The notes under the pieces are model-generated. The model was not told the DNA's origin, made no database searches, and was given only the letters and a program-made list of their open reading frames with translations. From positions 2,723-11,225 of the forward strand of contig DGUD01000194.1 of NCBI GenBank assembly GCA_002393865.1: a stretch of 8,503 nt of DNA. The letters are read 5' to 3'. The DNA is from Treponema sp. UBA4319 (GTDB taxonomy: Bacteria > Spirochaetota > Spirochaetia > Treponematales > Treponemataceae). Below, one piece after another: positions 1 to 5,706 of the stretch (the stretch's first letter is position 1; the number at the start of each line of letters is the position of its first letter). Position numbers and translations under genes: made by a program.

Positions 1-749
1 CGGGTGGGGTTGGTGGAGTTGCCCGTGATGGAGACGTCCACGCCCTCATGCCACATGATGGCGACGCCCTCGCGGACATCGTCGGCGCCGTAGCATTTGA
101 CCACCGCGCGCTCCGGGTTGTTGCCGTACTTCACTTCCTTGACGACCTTGAGCTGTGCGTCGGGGTGGTCGGCGTCACGGGTGCCCGTGTAGTCGAACTG
201 CGTCTGCACGTAGGTAAAGCCGTTGATGCGGCTGATAATCTGCGCCGCGTCTTTGCCGAGACCGTTCAGGATAACGCGGAGCTTGTTCTTGCGCACCTTG
301 TTTGCGTTTGCCGCAATCTTGATGGCGCCTTCTGCCGCAGCAAAAGATTCGTGGCCCGCAAGGAATGCGAAGCACTGTGTCTCTTCTGAAAGGAGGCGGG
401 CACCCAGATTGCCGTGCCCGATGCCGACCTGGCGGTCATCCGCAACAGAGCCGGGCAGACAGAAAGCCTGCAGACCTTCGCCGATAGCTGCTGCCGCATC
501 GGAGCCGGTCATTGCCCCCGCCTTCTCGCCTTTCTTGAGCGCGATGGCAGATCCGAGCACGTATGCCCACTTTGCATCCTCAAAACAAATCTGCTGCGTG
601 CTCTGGCAGATTTCGTACGGGTCAAAGCCCTTTGCCTTGCAGAGGTCGCGGGCTTCGTTCAGCCCCTTCTCTCCCTCGCTGAAACCATACGCCTTGAGCG
701 CCTTGTTCACCTGCGGAATGCGGCCTTCAAAATCTTCAAATAATGACAT
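1..749 (-). CDS. GGGtGRT family protein, 3' end cut by window edge
   Basis: The first 249 codons of the gene are present; the reading frame is open to base 1. The protein starts MSLFEDFEGR and contains stretches I recognise from the GGGtGRT family: LPGSVADDRQVGIGHGNL (about residues 98-115), FLAGHESFAAAEGAI (129-143), LNGLGKDAAQIISRINGF (161-178) and SITGNSTNPT at the window edge. The glycine-rich motif that names the family lies further on and is outside the window. Full-length members are roughly 330 residues, so about a quarter is missing. Cysteines at 37, 48, 55, 97, 126 and 219 could be metal or thiol ligands, but that is a guess. The start ATG (747-749) has AAGAGG at 756-761, six bases upstream. 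The biochemical role of the family is not established; its place 65 bp after a NifU-like scaffold gene, a pairing I know from other anaerobes, suggests a role in Fe-S cluster handling. Confidence 0.92.
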   Translation of the reverse strand, partial: MSLFEDFEGRIPQVNKALKAYGFSEGEKGLNEARDLCKAKGFDPYEICQSTQQICFEDAKWAYVLGSAIALKKGEKAGAMTGSDAAAAIGEGLQAFCLPGSVADDRQVGIGHGNLGARLLSEETQCFAFLAGHESFAAAEGAIKIAANANKVRKNKLRVILNGLGKDAAQIISRINGFTYVQTQFDYTGTRDADHPDAQLKVVKEVKYGNNPERAVVKCYGADDVREGVAIMWHEGVDVSITGNSTNPT

Positions 750-814
750 TGTATACCTCTTGGAATGTCTGGAATAAATCTTGTCAATGTGCCCATGGAG
801 CTGCCGCCGTGCGG

Positions 815-1516
815 CTACTCCTTCCTCGGGTCAATGAACTTGACGGCGCCCTGATCCTCAGTGACGCGGCCATACTGTGTGCGGGCCTTCTCGATGGCTT
901 CCTTGGGGTCAGTGCCTGCCTTGAGGGCGTCCATCAGCTTGCCGAAGTTGATTGTCTTGTAGCCGATAATCTGGCCGTCCTTGTCGAGCGCCAGCTTCTC
1001 GACGTAGCCTTCAGTCATTTCAAGGTAGCGCGGGCCAGTCTTGCGGGTCGCGAACATGGTGCCGACCTGTGAGCGCAGGTTCTTGCCGAGGTCTTCGAGA
1101 GATGCGCCGACTTTGAGTCCGTCCGCTGAGTATGCGGACTGCGTGCGGCCGTAGATAATCTGGAGGAAGAGCTCGCGCATCGCGGTGTTGATGGCATCAC
1201 AGACAAGGTCGGTGTTCATGGCTTCGATGATTGTCTTGCCGATGAGAATCTCAGATGCCATTGCCGCTGAGTGGGTCATACCGGAGCAGCCGATGGTCTC
1301 CACAAGGCATTCCTCGATGACGCCGTTCTTTACGTTCAGCGTGAGCTTGCAGGCGCCCTGCTGCGGGGCGCACCAGCCGATACCGTGCGTGAATCCGGAG
1401 ATGTCTTCCTGTGTTTTTGCCTGAACCCACTTTCCTTCCTCAGGAATCGGAGCCGGCCCGTGATAAGCGCCCTTTGCAAGCGGACACATGTGTTCCACTT
1501 CTGCAGTGTACTTCAT
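815..1516 (-). CDS. NifU/IscU-like iron-sulfur cluster assembly scaffold protein
   Basis: This is a 233-residue protein with an IscU/NifU-N-like core at about residues 45-125. Cys49 and Cys56 (WCAPQQGAC) and Cys77 (TIGCSGM, followed by a small-residue helix and IGKT) correspond by eye to the first two cysteine sites of IscU. Cys106 (LVCDAIN) may stand for the third. Cys11 and Cys70 are extra. The family assembles transient Fe-S clusters for transfer to apoproteins in the cytoplasm. The protein is much longer than IscU (about 128 residues): residues 125-233 form an extra C-terminal part of unknown role. ATG at 1514-1516 is chosen because GAGGT (1524-1528) sits seven bases upstream. Its own promoter lies just upstream, and the GGGtGRT gene follows 65 bp downstream, so the two are probably one transcript. 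No cysteine desulfurase is nearby. Confidence 0.9.
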   Translation of the reverse strand: MKYTAEVEHMCPLAKGAYHGPAPIPEEGKWVQAKTQEDISGFTHGIGWCAPQQGACKLTLNVKNGVIEECLVETIGCSGMTHSAAMASEILIGKTIIEAMNTDLVCDAINTAMRELFLQIIYGRTQSAYSADGLKVGASLEDLGKNLRSQVGTMFATRKTGPRYLEMTEGYVEKLALDKDGQIIGYKTINFGKLMDALKAGTDPKEAIEKARTQYGRVTEDQGAVKFIDPRKE

Positions 1517-1581
1517 ACCGTTTACCTCGAATAGTAATAGAGTCTCTGCCAGACCGGAGTTCCGCGGCCCGGCTTCTTTGG

Positions 1582-1610
1582 ATTATAGCACATTGCACGG
1601 TGTGCTTCAA
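1582..1610 (-). promoter_or_regulatory. sigma-70-type promoter for the Fe-S scaffold/GGGtGRT genes
   Basis: Read on the minus strand, TTGAAG (1605-1610) and a perfect TATAAT (1582-1587) are separated by exactly 17 bases. TGC directly before the -10 box makes it an extended -10 element. Transcription would begin near base 1575, giving a leader of about 60 nucleotides before the scaffold start at 1516. This is the strongest promoter I see in the window and indicates that the scaffold/GGGtGRT pair is transcribed independently of the GH57 gene. Confidence 0.8.
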
Positions 1611-1624
1611 TATGAGACAAAATA

Positions 1625-1634
1625 CCCCGCGGGG
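1625..1634. repeat. 10-bp perfect palindrome upstream of the scaffold promoter
   Basis: CCCCGCGGGG is self-complementary and ends 14 bases upstream of the -35 box of the scaffold promoter, inside the 148-bp gap after the GH57 stop codon. It could be a regulator site, or the core of a weak GH57 terminator, but there is no room for a proper hairpin loop and no convincing T tract. In a GC-rich genome it may also be chance. Confidence 0.3.
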
Positions 1635-1664
1635 CTCCGGGACGAAAAGCAGGGATGCTTGGGG

Positions 1665-3242
1665 CTATTTTTTTCTGCTGAACACGCGGTAATTCATCCA
1701 CGGGAAGATTGAGTCCTCTTTTTCCTGCGTGCAGAGCCATTCGGTGCTTACCGTGTTGCTTGCAAGGGAATCGAATACCGCCGTGAAATTCAGTATGTTG
1801 CTCTTGAATGCCTGCGCCGCGTACTCCGGCATCAGCCCGTCGTGTATCATCTTTGCCCAGTCGCCGGACTGCGCCAGCAGCACTTCCCGTGCCCCCAGGT
1901 TGAGCATCCGCGCCTTTATGCCGCTTTCCGCGGGGAATCGCTCCGTCAGGTCGCTCATGCGCTCGCTGGCCTTGCGCACATAGCGCATCATCCAGTTGTT
2001 GGAGCTGTCCAGCAGGTTCTCCGCGTAGCCGCTCCCCTCCGAGCTGCACGGGTAGGGGCTGATTTTTTGCAGTGAGAACTGCTGCTGCAGGTTGTCGCGG
2101 CACTGTCCCAGCGTAACGTCCTGCTGCGCTGCGGCCGCGCGTATAAGCTGCTCCAGCCACAGCACGCCCTCGTGCCAGCTGCTCCCCAGCAAGGCTGCGG
2201 GAATCGTGCAGACGAGCACCGCGTCCTTGTCGCCCAGCGCGTCGGCGGCGCGCACAAGCTTTTCCTTCTGCGCGGCAAAGAATGCCTGCGCGTCTGCTGC
2301 CGCCTGCGCCTGCGCCTTGCCGGGCTCGTAGGGGCTTCCCCCGTTGCTCCAGTATTTGAACTGCGTCTGCAGCCGGATTTTGTTCTTCCCCAGAAAGCTT
2401 TCCAGCGCGTCGTCAGGCAGGTCGTAACCGGCGTCCCGCTGCTGGTTGCGGTACACGGAATTGCGCATAAAGCCGTCTGCCCCGGACAGCCGCTCCGTTA
2501 CGGTGCTGTCCTGCCCGAATATGACCAGCGAGTTGTTTGTGCGCACCGGGCTGAAGATTCCCGTGCTGCACGGCGTGCCGGAAAAGAGAAGCGCGCGGGC
2601 GTCGAGCACCGTGTAGTTGATGCCGTAGGAGCGCAGCAGCTTCTCAAAGCCTTCCGCCCAGCCCATGTATGGCAGGAAGAAGCCCTCGCCTGTCTCGCCG
2701 AAGAATGTCCGCTGCGCATGCAGGCCGGTCTCTACCTGTGCGCTGAGCGCCTCCTTGATGTCCGCAAAGTGGGGCAGGTACGCGTAGGTTGCTGCCGTCG
2801 GGATGAATTCCACGCTCCCGTTGTCCGCAAAGTGGCGGAATTTCTTGAGGAGGTTCTGTCCGTATGTCTCGGTAAAGTCCAGCTTGTCCTTCTGCAGCTT
2901 GCGCAGGCAATAGCGGACGTTCTCCAGCATCGCCGGGTCGTCCTGTGTGCGCTCAAGCTCCTCCTCGCCGAGGGCAATCCGTTTGTCCAGCCAGTCGATG
3001 TACTGTTTCTGCACGTGGGCATCGGCAAGCAGCGTGCACAGCGGGGCGCCCATCACCATACCCAGTTTGAACGGGACTTTCTCTTCCTCAAGCCTGCAGA
3101 AAAGATTGAGCAGGGGAAGATAGGTACCTGAGATTGCCGTAAAGAGCTGCTCGTTCCCGTAAGAGAAATCTCTGGAACTATCTGCGCTGTGTATGTATGC
3201 CTGCTCGGCGACGATGATAAAGATAATGTCCTTCTGTGCCAC
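1665..3242 (-). CDS. GH57-fold (DUF1957/AmyC-like) protein, catalytic residues missing
   Basis: The 525-residue protein aligns by eye over its whole length with GH57 alpha-glucan branching enzymes/AmyC-type proteins. Examples are the N-terminal strand and YLPLLNLF helix (about 41-48), SVEFIPTAATYAYLP (143-157), the GFFLPYMGW region (187-195), LLGSSWHEGVLWLE (351-364), and a C-terminal helical region with LLAQSGDWAKMI and a final IFPWMNYRVFSR. The family acts on alpha-1,4-glucans. Here the key positions differ: the N-terminal HAHLPY-type motif reads VAEQAY (11-16), the histidine of TAATH is Tyr153, the nucleophile Glu of LxECGY is Tyr192, and the Asp of FDAELFGHWW is Pro348. Hydrolase or branching activity is therefore unlikely. 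GTG at 3240-3242 is chosen because family homology begins there and AAGGAAG lies just upstream; the frame stays open further upstream to 3371 without family similarity. A structured leader precedes it, and the DUF4912 gene lies upstream. Confidence 0.85.
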   Translation of the reverse strand: MAQKDIIFIIVAEQAYIHSADSSRDFSYGNEQLFTAISGTYLPLLNLFCRLEEEKVPFKLGMVMGAPLCTLLADAHVQKQYIDWLDKRIALGEEELERTQDDPAMLENVRYCLRKLQKDKLDFTETYGQNLLKKFRHFADNGSVEFIPTAATYAYLPHFADIKEALSAQVETGLHAQRTFFGETGEGFFLPYMGWAEGFEKLLRSYGINYTVLDARALLFSGTPCSTGIFSPVRTNNSLVIFGQDSTVTERLSGADGFMRNSVYRNQQRDAGYDLPDDALESFLGKNKIRLQTQFKYWSNGGSPYEPGKAQAQAAADAQAFFAAQKEKLVRAADALGDKDAVLVCTIPAALLGSSWHEGVLWLEQLIRAAAAQQDVTLGQCRDNLQQQFSLQKISPYPCSSEGSGYAENLLDSSNNWMMRYVRKASERMSDLTERFPAESGIKARMLNLGAREVLLAQSGDWAKMIHDGLMPEYAAQAFKSNILNFTAVFDSLASNTVSTEWLCTQEKEDSIFPWMNYRVFSRKK

Positions 3243-3249
3243 TCCGCTA

Positions 3250-3256
3250 CTTCCTT
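3250..3256 (-). promoter_or_regulatory. ribosome binding site setting the GTG start of the GH57-like gene
   Basis: AAGGAAG on the minus strand, directly after a run of A, lies seven bases before GTG (3240-3242). The next in-frame start candidates upstream run through the long 15-bp stem-loop and add about 43 residues unlike any GH57 N-terminus. This supports GTG at 3242. Confidence 0.65.
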
Positions 3257-3268
3257 TTTTTTGTGATA

Positions 3269-3308
3269 GAAGGACTTTCAAAAGCCAGACGAGTTTTGAA
3301 AGTCCTTC
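3269..3308 (-). promoter_or_regulatory. long perfect stem-loop in the leader of the GH57-like gene
   Basis: The arms 3269-3283 and 3294-3308 are perfect 15-bp inverted repeats (minus strand GAAGGACTTTCAAAA / TTTTGAAAGTCCTTC) around a 10-base loop. On the minus strand the stem is followed by TATCAC and eight A, not by T, so it is not an intrinsic terminator in the direction of the genes. On the plus strand no T tract follows either. It ends 12 bases before the ribosome binding site, so an mRNA regulatory hairpin or a protein operator is possible. TTTTGA at 3319-3324 could pair with the TCAAAA of the first arm as an alternative. Confidence 0.7.
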
Positions 3309-3340
3309 AGAATGCACCTCAAAAACGCAATGTAATAGAG

Positions 3341-3364
3341 CCGGAGCGCTGACGAATGCTCCGG
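3341..3364 (-). promoter_or_regulatory. second stem-loop in the GH57 leader
   Basis: Arms 3341-3347 and 3358-3364 (minus strand CCGGAGC / GCTCCGG) form a 7-bp GC-rich stem with a 10-base loop. The loop and flank can pair differently: TGACG (3366-3370) is complementary to CGTCA (3349-3353), which would break this stem. Five T occur only 14 bases after the stem, too far for a standard terminator. Confidence 0.5.
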
Positions 3365-3384
3365 GCGTCAATCAGCGTTCCCCT

Positions 3385-3412
3385 GAGCCAGTCCTGATTC
3401 TCAGACTGGCTC
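3385..3412 (-). promoter_or_regulatory. stem-loop just after the DUF4912 gene
   Basis: Arms 3385-3393 and 3404-3412 (minus strand GAGCCAGTC / GACTGGCTC) form a 9-bp stem that TGA/TCA pairs in the loop can lengthen, with one bulged G. GTTC before and GAAC after the arms could close it further. It begins 16 bases after the DUF4912 stop codon. No T tract follows (AGGGGAACG), so I do not call it an intrinsic terminator. It may protect the upstream mRNA or belong to the GH57 leader. Confidence 0.55.
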
Positions 3413-3427
3413 CCTGAACTTACCGGC

Positions 3428-4102
3428 TTACTTGCTGAATGACTGCCTGTGGTTCAGGTAGTGGTTCCGCAGCAGCCCCTCAAAGCCTGAGAGCATGACC
3501 AGCTCCGGCGCCTCAAGCTTTTTGCCGGGCTGCATGTCAGTGACGGCGCTGCATTCGTCGGGAATGCGGATGCGTCCGGTATGGGCAAGGCTGCGTGTCT
3601 TGCCGCCGTCCATGCAGCAGGCAAGCTCTATGGCAAAATAGTGCTTGCCGGATGAGAGCAGCACGTATTGCTCCCGCTCGCTGGGCGATACGCGCACGTC
3701 AAGGCTGTCGGAAGGTTTTTCCGCGCTGCCGGAATCAAAAAGAACGATGTGCAGGAAGAGGTGGTCGAATGCGGGGTCATCCCGCAGCTCCTCCAGCTCC
3801 GCCGCGCGTATATCCCAGAAGACGAATGCCCATGCGGGCGTCTGCAATATGGCTTGGATGCTCGTCTCGTTGTACGAGGCGGGAAGCGCCTGTCCGGGCT
3901 GGAAGCTATCTTCCGTAAAGGTGACATCCTTGTCGGCATTGCGGTCGTGCTCCAGCTCTTCCGTGGACTCAAGGATTTCTTCTATTATAAAGCGCCTGTT
4001 CAGATCCTGCGGAATATCTATGCCATAGTCATCCGCCAGCGCGATGAGGTCTTGCGTGGAAAACGATTCCAAGTGCTGGCGCGAAAGCAACTTTTCTCCC
4101 AT
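3428..4102 (-). CDS. DUF4912 domain protein with SAP/Rho-N-like N-terminus
   Basis: The protein has 224 residues from the chosen ATG. Residues 12-45 (ESFSTQDLIALADDYGIDIP and following LNRRFIIEEIL) look like the small helical SAP/Rho-N-type element often placed before nucleic-acid or protein-binding domains. Residues 73-98 (LPASYNETSI, then TPAWAFVFWDI) are the typical start of DUF4912; the domain runs to about 205 and ends in a FEGLLRNHYL helix. The fold is thought to be an Ig-like/beta-sandwich binding domain; no function is known to me. No signal peptide or membrane segment is visible, so it is probably cytoplasmic. A TTG 13 codons upstream (4139-4141) is also in frame, but it has no ribosome binding site and coincides with the -35 box, so ATG at 4100-4102 is preferred despite a weak AGAG. 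The gene sits upstream of the GH57-like gene. Confidence 0.82.
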   Translation of the reverse strand: MGEKLLSRQHLESFSTQDLIALADDYGIDIPQDLNRRFIIEEILESTEELEHDRNADKDVTFTEDSFQPGQALPASYNETSIQAILQTPAWAFVFWDIRAAELEELRDDPAFDHLFLHIVLFDSGSAEKPSDSLDVRVSPSEREQYVLLSSGKHYFAIELACCMDGGKTRSLAHTGRIRIPDECSAVTDMQPGKKLEAPELVMLSGFEGLLRNHYLNHRQSFSK

Positions 4103-4112
4103 AATGCGCTCT

Positions 4113-4141
4113 ATAATATAGTAAAACGGAGCTTGTTGCAA
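4113..4141 (-). promoter_or_regulatory. promoter upstream of the DUF4912 gene
   Basis: On the minus strand TTGCAA (4136-4141), a 17-base spacer and TATTAT (4113-4118) form a good sigma-70-type promoter in the 56-bp gap after the Dus gene. Transcription would begin near 4106, only about four bases before the ATG at 4102. The mRNA would then be almost leaderless. An overlapping TATATT (4115-4120) is a less well spaced alternative. Confidence 0.6.
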
Positions 4142-4158
4142 GTAAGTGACGTATGAGC

Positions 4159-5172
4159 TTAGAGGCTGCGGAAGCGGTCACCGGGCTCCTGGGCAAAATA
4201 TGAGCGCAGCCGTTCCCGGCTTTGCTCCGGGCTTGCCGCGTTGAGCATCTGGGTCTGGAAATAGTGCGCGAAGGAGAAATTCTGGCAGTAGTAGGAAAAA
4301 AAACGCTGCAGCCGGGTGCGCCAGAATTCCGGCGGCTGGTAGCGCTGCACGTCGTCGATGAAGCCGAGTGCGAGCTGCATGCAGTCTATGCGCGCGGGGG
4401 CGCTGCGTGGGGCGTCTGCGTCTTCCGGCATGAGTGCGGCGCGCAGCTGGGCAAAAATCCACGGCTTTTGGGCGGCAGCGCGCGCAATCATGAGCCCCGC
4501 CGCATGGGGGGCAAGAGAAAGCGCGTGGCGGGCGCTCTCTGTGTCATGGATGCCCCCGTTCAGGTAGACGGGGATGCGCTTCTGGTAGCGGAGCGCGAGC
4601 TCCTCCACGAATCCGTAGCGGGGGAGCCCCCGGTATTTTTCCTTGATGGTGCGGGGGTGCAGCGTGATAAGCTCGACCCCTTCCTCTACGAGCATATCGG
4701 TGAAGGCGAAGAATTGTTCGCTGGTAAAATCATCCGCGCCCAGCCTGCATTTTACGCTGAGCCGCTTGTGGGGCGCACCGTGCTGCCCGGCGCAGCGCAG
4801 CGCGGTCTTTACGGCGCGGATGGCAGCCCGTGTCTCTTCCTTCGGCTTGAGCATCCATGCGATGCCCGCGCCTGTCTTGTAGATTTGCGGGGCAGAGCAG
4901 CCCATGTTGATGTCCACGCCGCAGCCTCCGTGTGCCGCAAGGAGCTCCGCCGCCTTTGCGAGCGACTCTGCCTGCGTACCGGTGAGCTGCCAGACGATTT
5001 TGTCCGGCACCGGCCCGTCCAGCAGGTAGTATTTCTCGAACGGCCCCATGTTCAGCAGGGAAGGGGCGTTGATCATCTCCGTGAAATATTCGTCGCAGCC
5101 GCCGAATTCCTCTACCGCATGGCGGAATGCCTCGTGGCTCAGCGTCGCCATGGGAGCGCAGACAAGCTTCAT
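4159..5172 (-). CDS. tRNA-dihydrouridine synthase family protein
   Basis: The 337-residue flavoenzyme family reduces uridines in the tRNA D-loop using FMN and NADPH in the cytoplasm. Seen here: the N-terminal APMATLSHEAFR strand/helix, TEMINA (31-36), VDINMGCSAPQIYKTGAG (86-103) with the catalytic Cys92, LSVKCRLG (138-145) with the FMN-contacting Lys141, LHPRTIKEKYRG (171-182) with His172, and YLNGGI (203-208). The C-terminal part (about 280-325) is the tRNA-binding helical domain. The usual GCP at the active site reads GCS. It is not an obvious DusA, DusB or DusC; it resembles the divergent Dus proteins of anaerobes, so I give no symbol. The start overlaps the previous stop by four bases (ATGA), suggesting translational coupling with the redox protein gene. 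Confidence 0.9.
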   Translation of the reverse strand: MKLVCAPMATLSHEAFRHAVEEFGGCDEYFTEMINAPSLLNMGPFEKYYLLDGPVPDKIVWQLTGTQAESLAKAAELLAAHGGCGVDINMGCSAPQIYKTGAGIAWMLKPKEETRAAIRAVKTALRCAGQHGAPHKRLSVKCRLGADDFTSEQFFAFTDMLVEEGVELITLHPRTIKEKYRGLPRYGFVEELALRYQKRIPVYLNGGIHDTESARHALSLAPHAAGLMIARAAAQKPWIFAQLRAALMPEDADAPRSAPARIDCMQLALGFIDDVQRYQPPEFWRTRLQRFFSYYCQNFSFAHYFQTQMLNAASPEQSRERLRSYFAQEPGDRFRSL

Positions 5173-5705
5173 TCCTGCCCCCCGGAGCTCGTTTCCGCAG
5201 GCTCCAGCGTGCCGTCCAGATAGCGCTGGAAAAGCTCCGCCGCGTAACGGCAGAGCTCCGGGCAGGGGCGCTTCTTGTAGTAGCTGTCCGTCCGCGCTTC
5301 GGAGACGGGGGCTGTGGTGCTATCCTCCGCTGCGGCCGGGCGCAGGTAGCGTGTGCCGCCATCCACGGGGGCGAGCCCCAGCAGCTCCCTGCAGATGATG
5401 GAGCCGTTGTCCGCGCGGAATCGGGCGGCAAGCAGCTGCCCTTCTTTGTAGAGCGCGTCTTTTGCGCCTTTGTCGCTGCCGTCGGCGGAGCCTTTCAGCA
5501 GGCTGAGCACCATGAGCACGCCGCTCATGGTGCCGCAGACCTCCCTCATGCGGCATATACCGCCGCCAAAGGCCTGCGACAGCCTTGCCGCCGTGTCCTT
5601 GCCGAGCCCCAGCTGCGGCGCAAAGACAAGGAAGACCGACTGCGAGCAGTTGTAGCCCTGCATAAAATATGAGCGGGCTTTTTCCCCCGCCTCCTGCACC
5701 GTCAT
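5169..5705 (-). CDS. C_GCAxxG_C_C family redox protein
   Basis: This 178-residue cysteine-rich protein matches the C_GCAxxG_C_C family, putative redox-active or metal-binding proteins of anaerobes. Seen: GYNCSQSVFLVF with Cys20, FGGGICRMREVCGTMSG (46-62) with Cys51 and Cys57, ICRELLG (104-110) with Cys105, and CPELC (148-152) with Cys148 and Cys152. The core motif is CGTMSG rather than the name-giving form, and Cys51 is an extra cysteine where many relatives have glycine. The tail after 160 is low in complexity. The family's substrate is unknown. ATG (5703-5705) follows the mrp stop by one base, with AAGGAAA at 5713-5719 inside the end of mrp, and the dus gene overlaps its stop, so it is the middle gene of a tight operon. 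Confidence 0.88.
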   Translation of the reverse strand: MTVQEAGEKARSYFMQGYNCSQSVFLVFAPQLGLGKDTAARLSQAFGGGICRMREVCGTMSGVLMVLSLLKGSADGSDKGAKDALYKEGQLLAARFRADNGSIICRELLGLAPVDGGTRYLRPAAAEDSTTAPVSEARTDSYYKKRPCPELCRYAAELFQRYLDGTLEPAETSSGGQE

Positions 5706-5706
5706 G

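Noticed and set aside
750..814. TTGACA-like sequence in the gap between the scaffold and GGGtGRT genes as a promoter
   Set aside because: No -10 box at 16-18 bases; the gap is better explained as an intercistronic spacer with a ribosome binding site.
1645..1660. Small hairpin AAGCA-TCCC-TGCTT after the GH57 stop as an intrinsic terminator
   Set aside because: The stem is only five base pairs and most of the short T run is part of the stem; too weak to call.
2172..3131. Long plus-strand open frame of 319 codons opposite the GH57-like gene
   Set aside because: It is antisense to a protein with clear full-length family similarity, its translation has no recognisable domain, and GC-rich codon use keeps the opposite frame open.
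3269..3308. The 15-bp stem-loop as a transcription terminator
   Set aside because: It is followed by A-rich sequence on the minus strand and by no T tract on the plus strand, so neither direction fits an intrinsic terminator.
3243..3371. N-terminal extension of the GH57-like protein by 43 codons
   Set aside because: The added residues run through the 15-bp stem-loop, resemble no GH57 N-terminus, and have no ribosome binding site, whereas GTG 3242 has one.
4222..5223. Plus-strand open frame of 333 codons opposite the Dus gene
   Set aside because: It is antisense to a clear Dus protein; the translation is rich in Arg, Ala, Val and Gly without motifs, as expected of a shadow frame.
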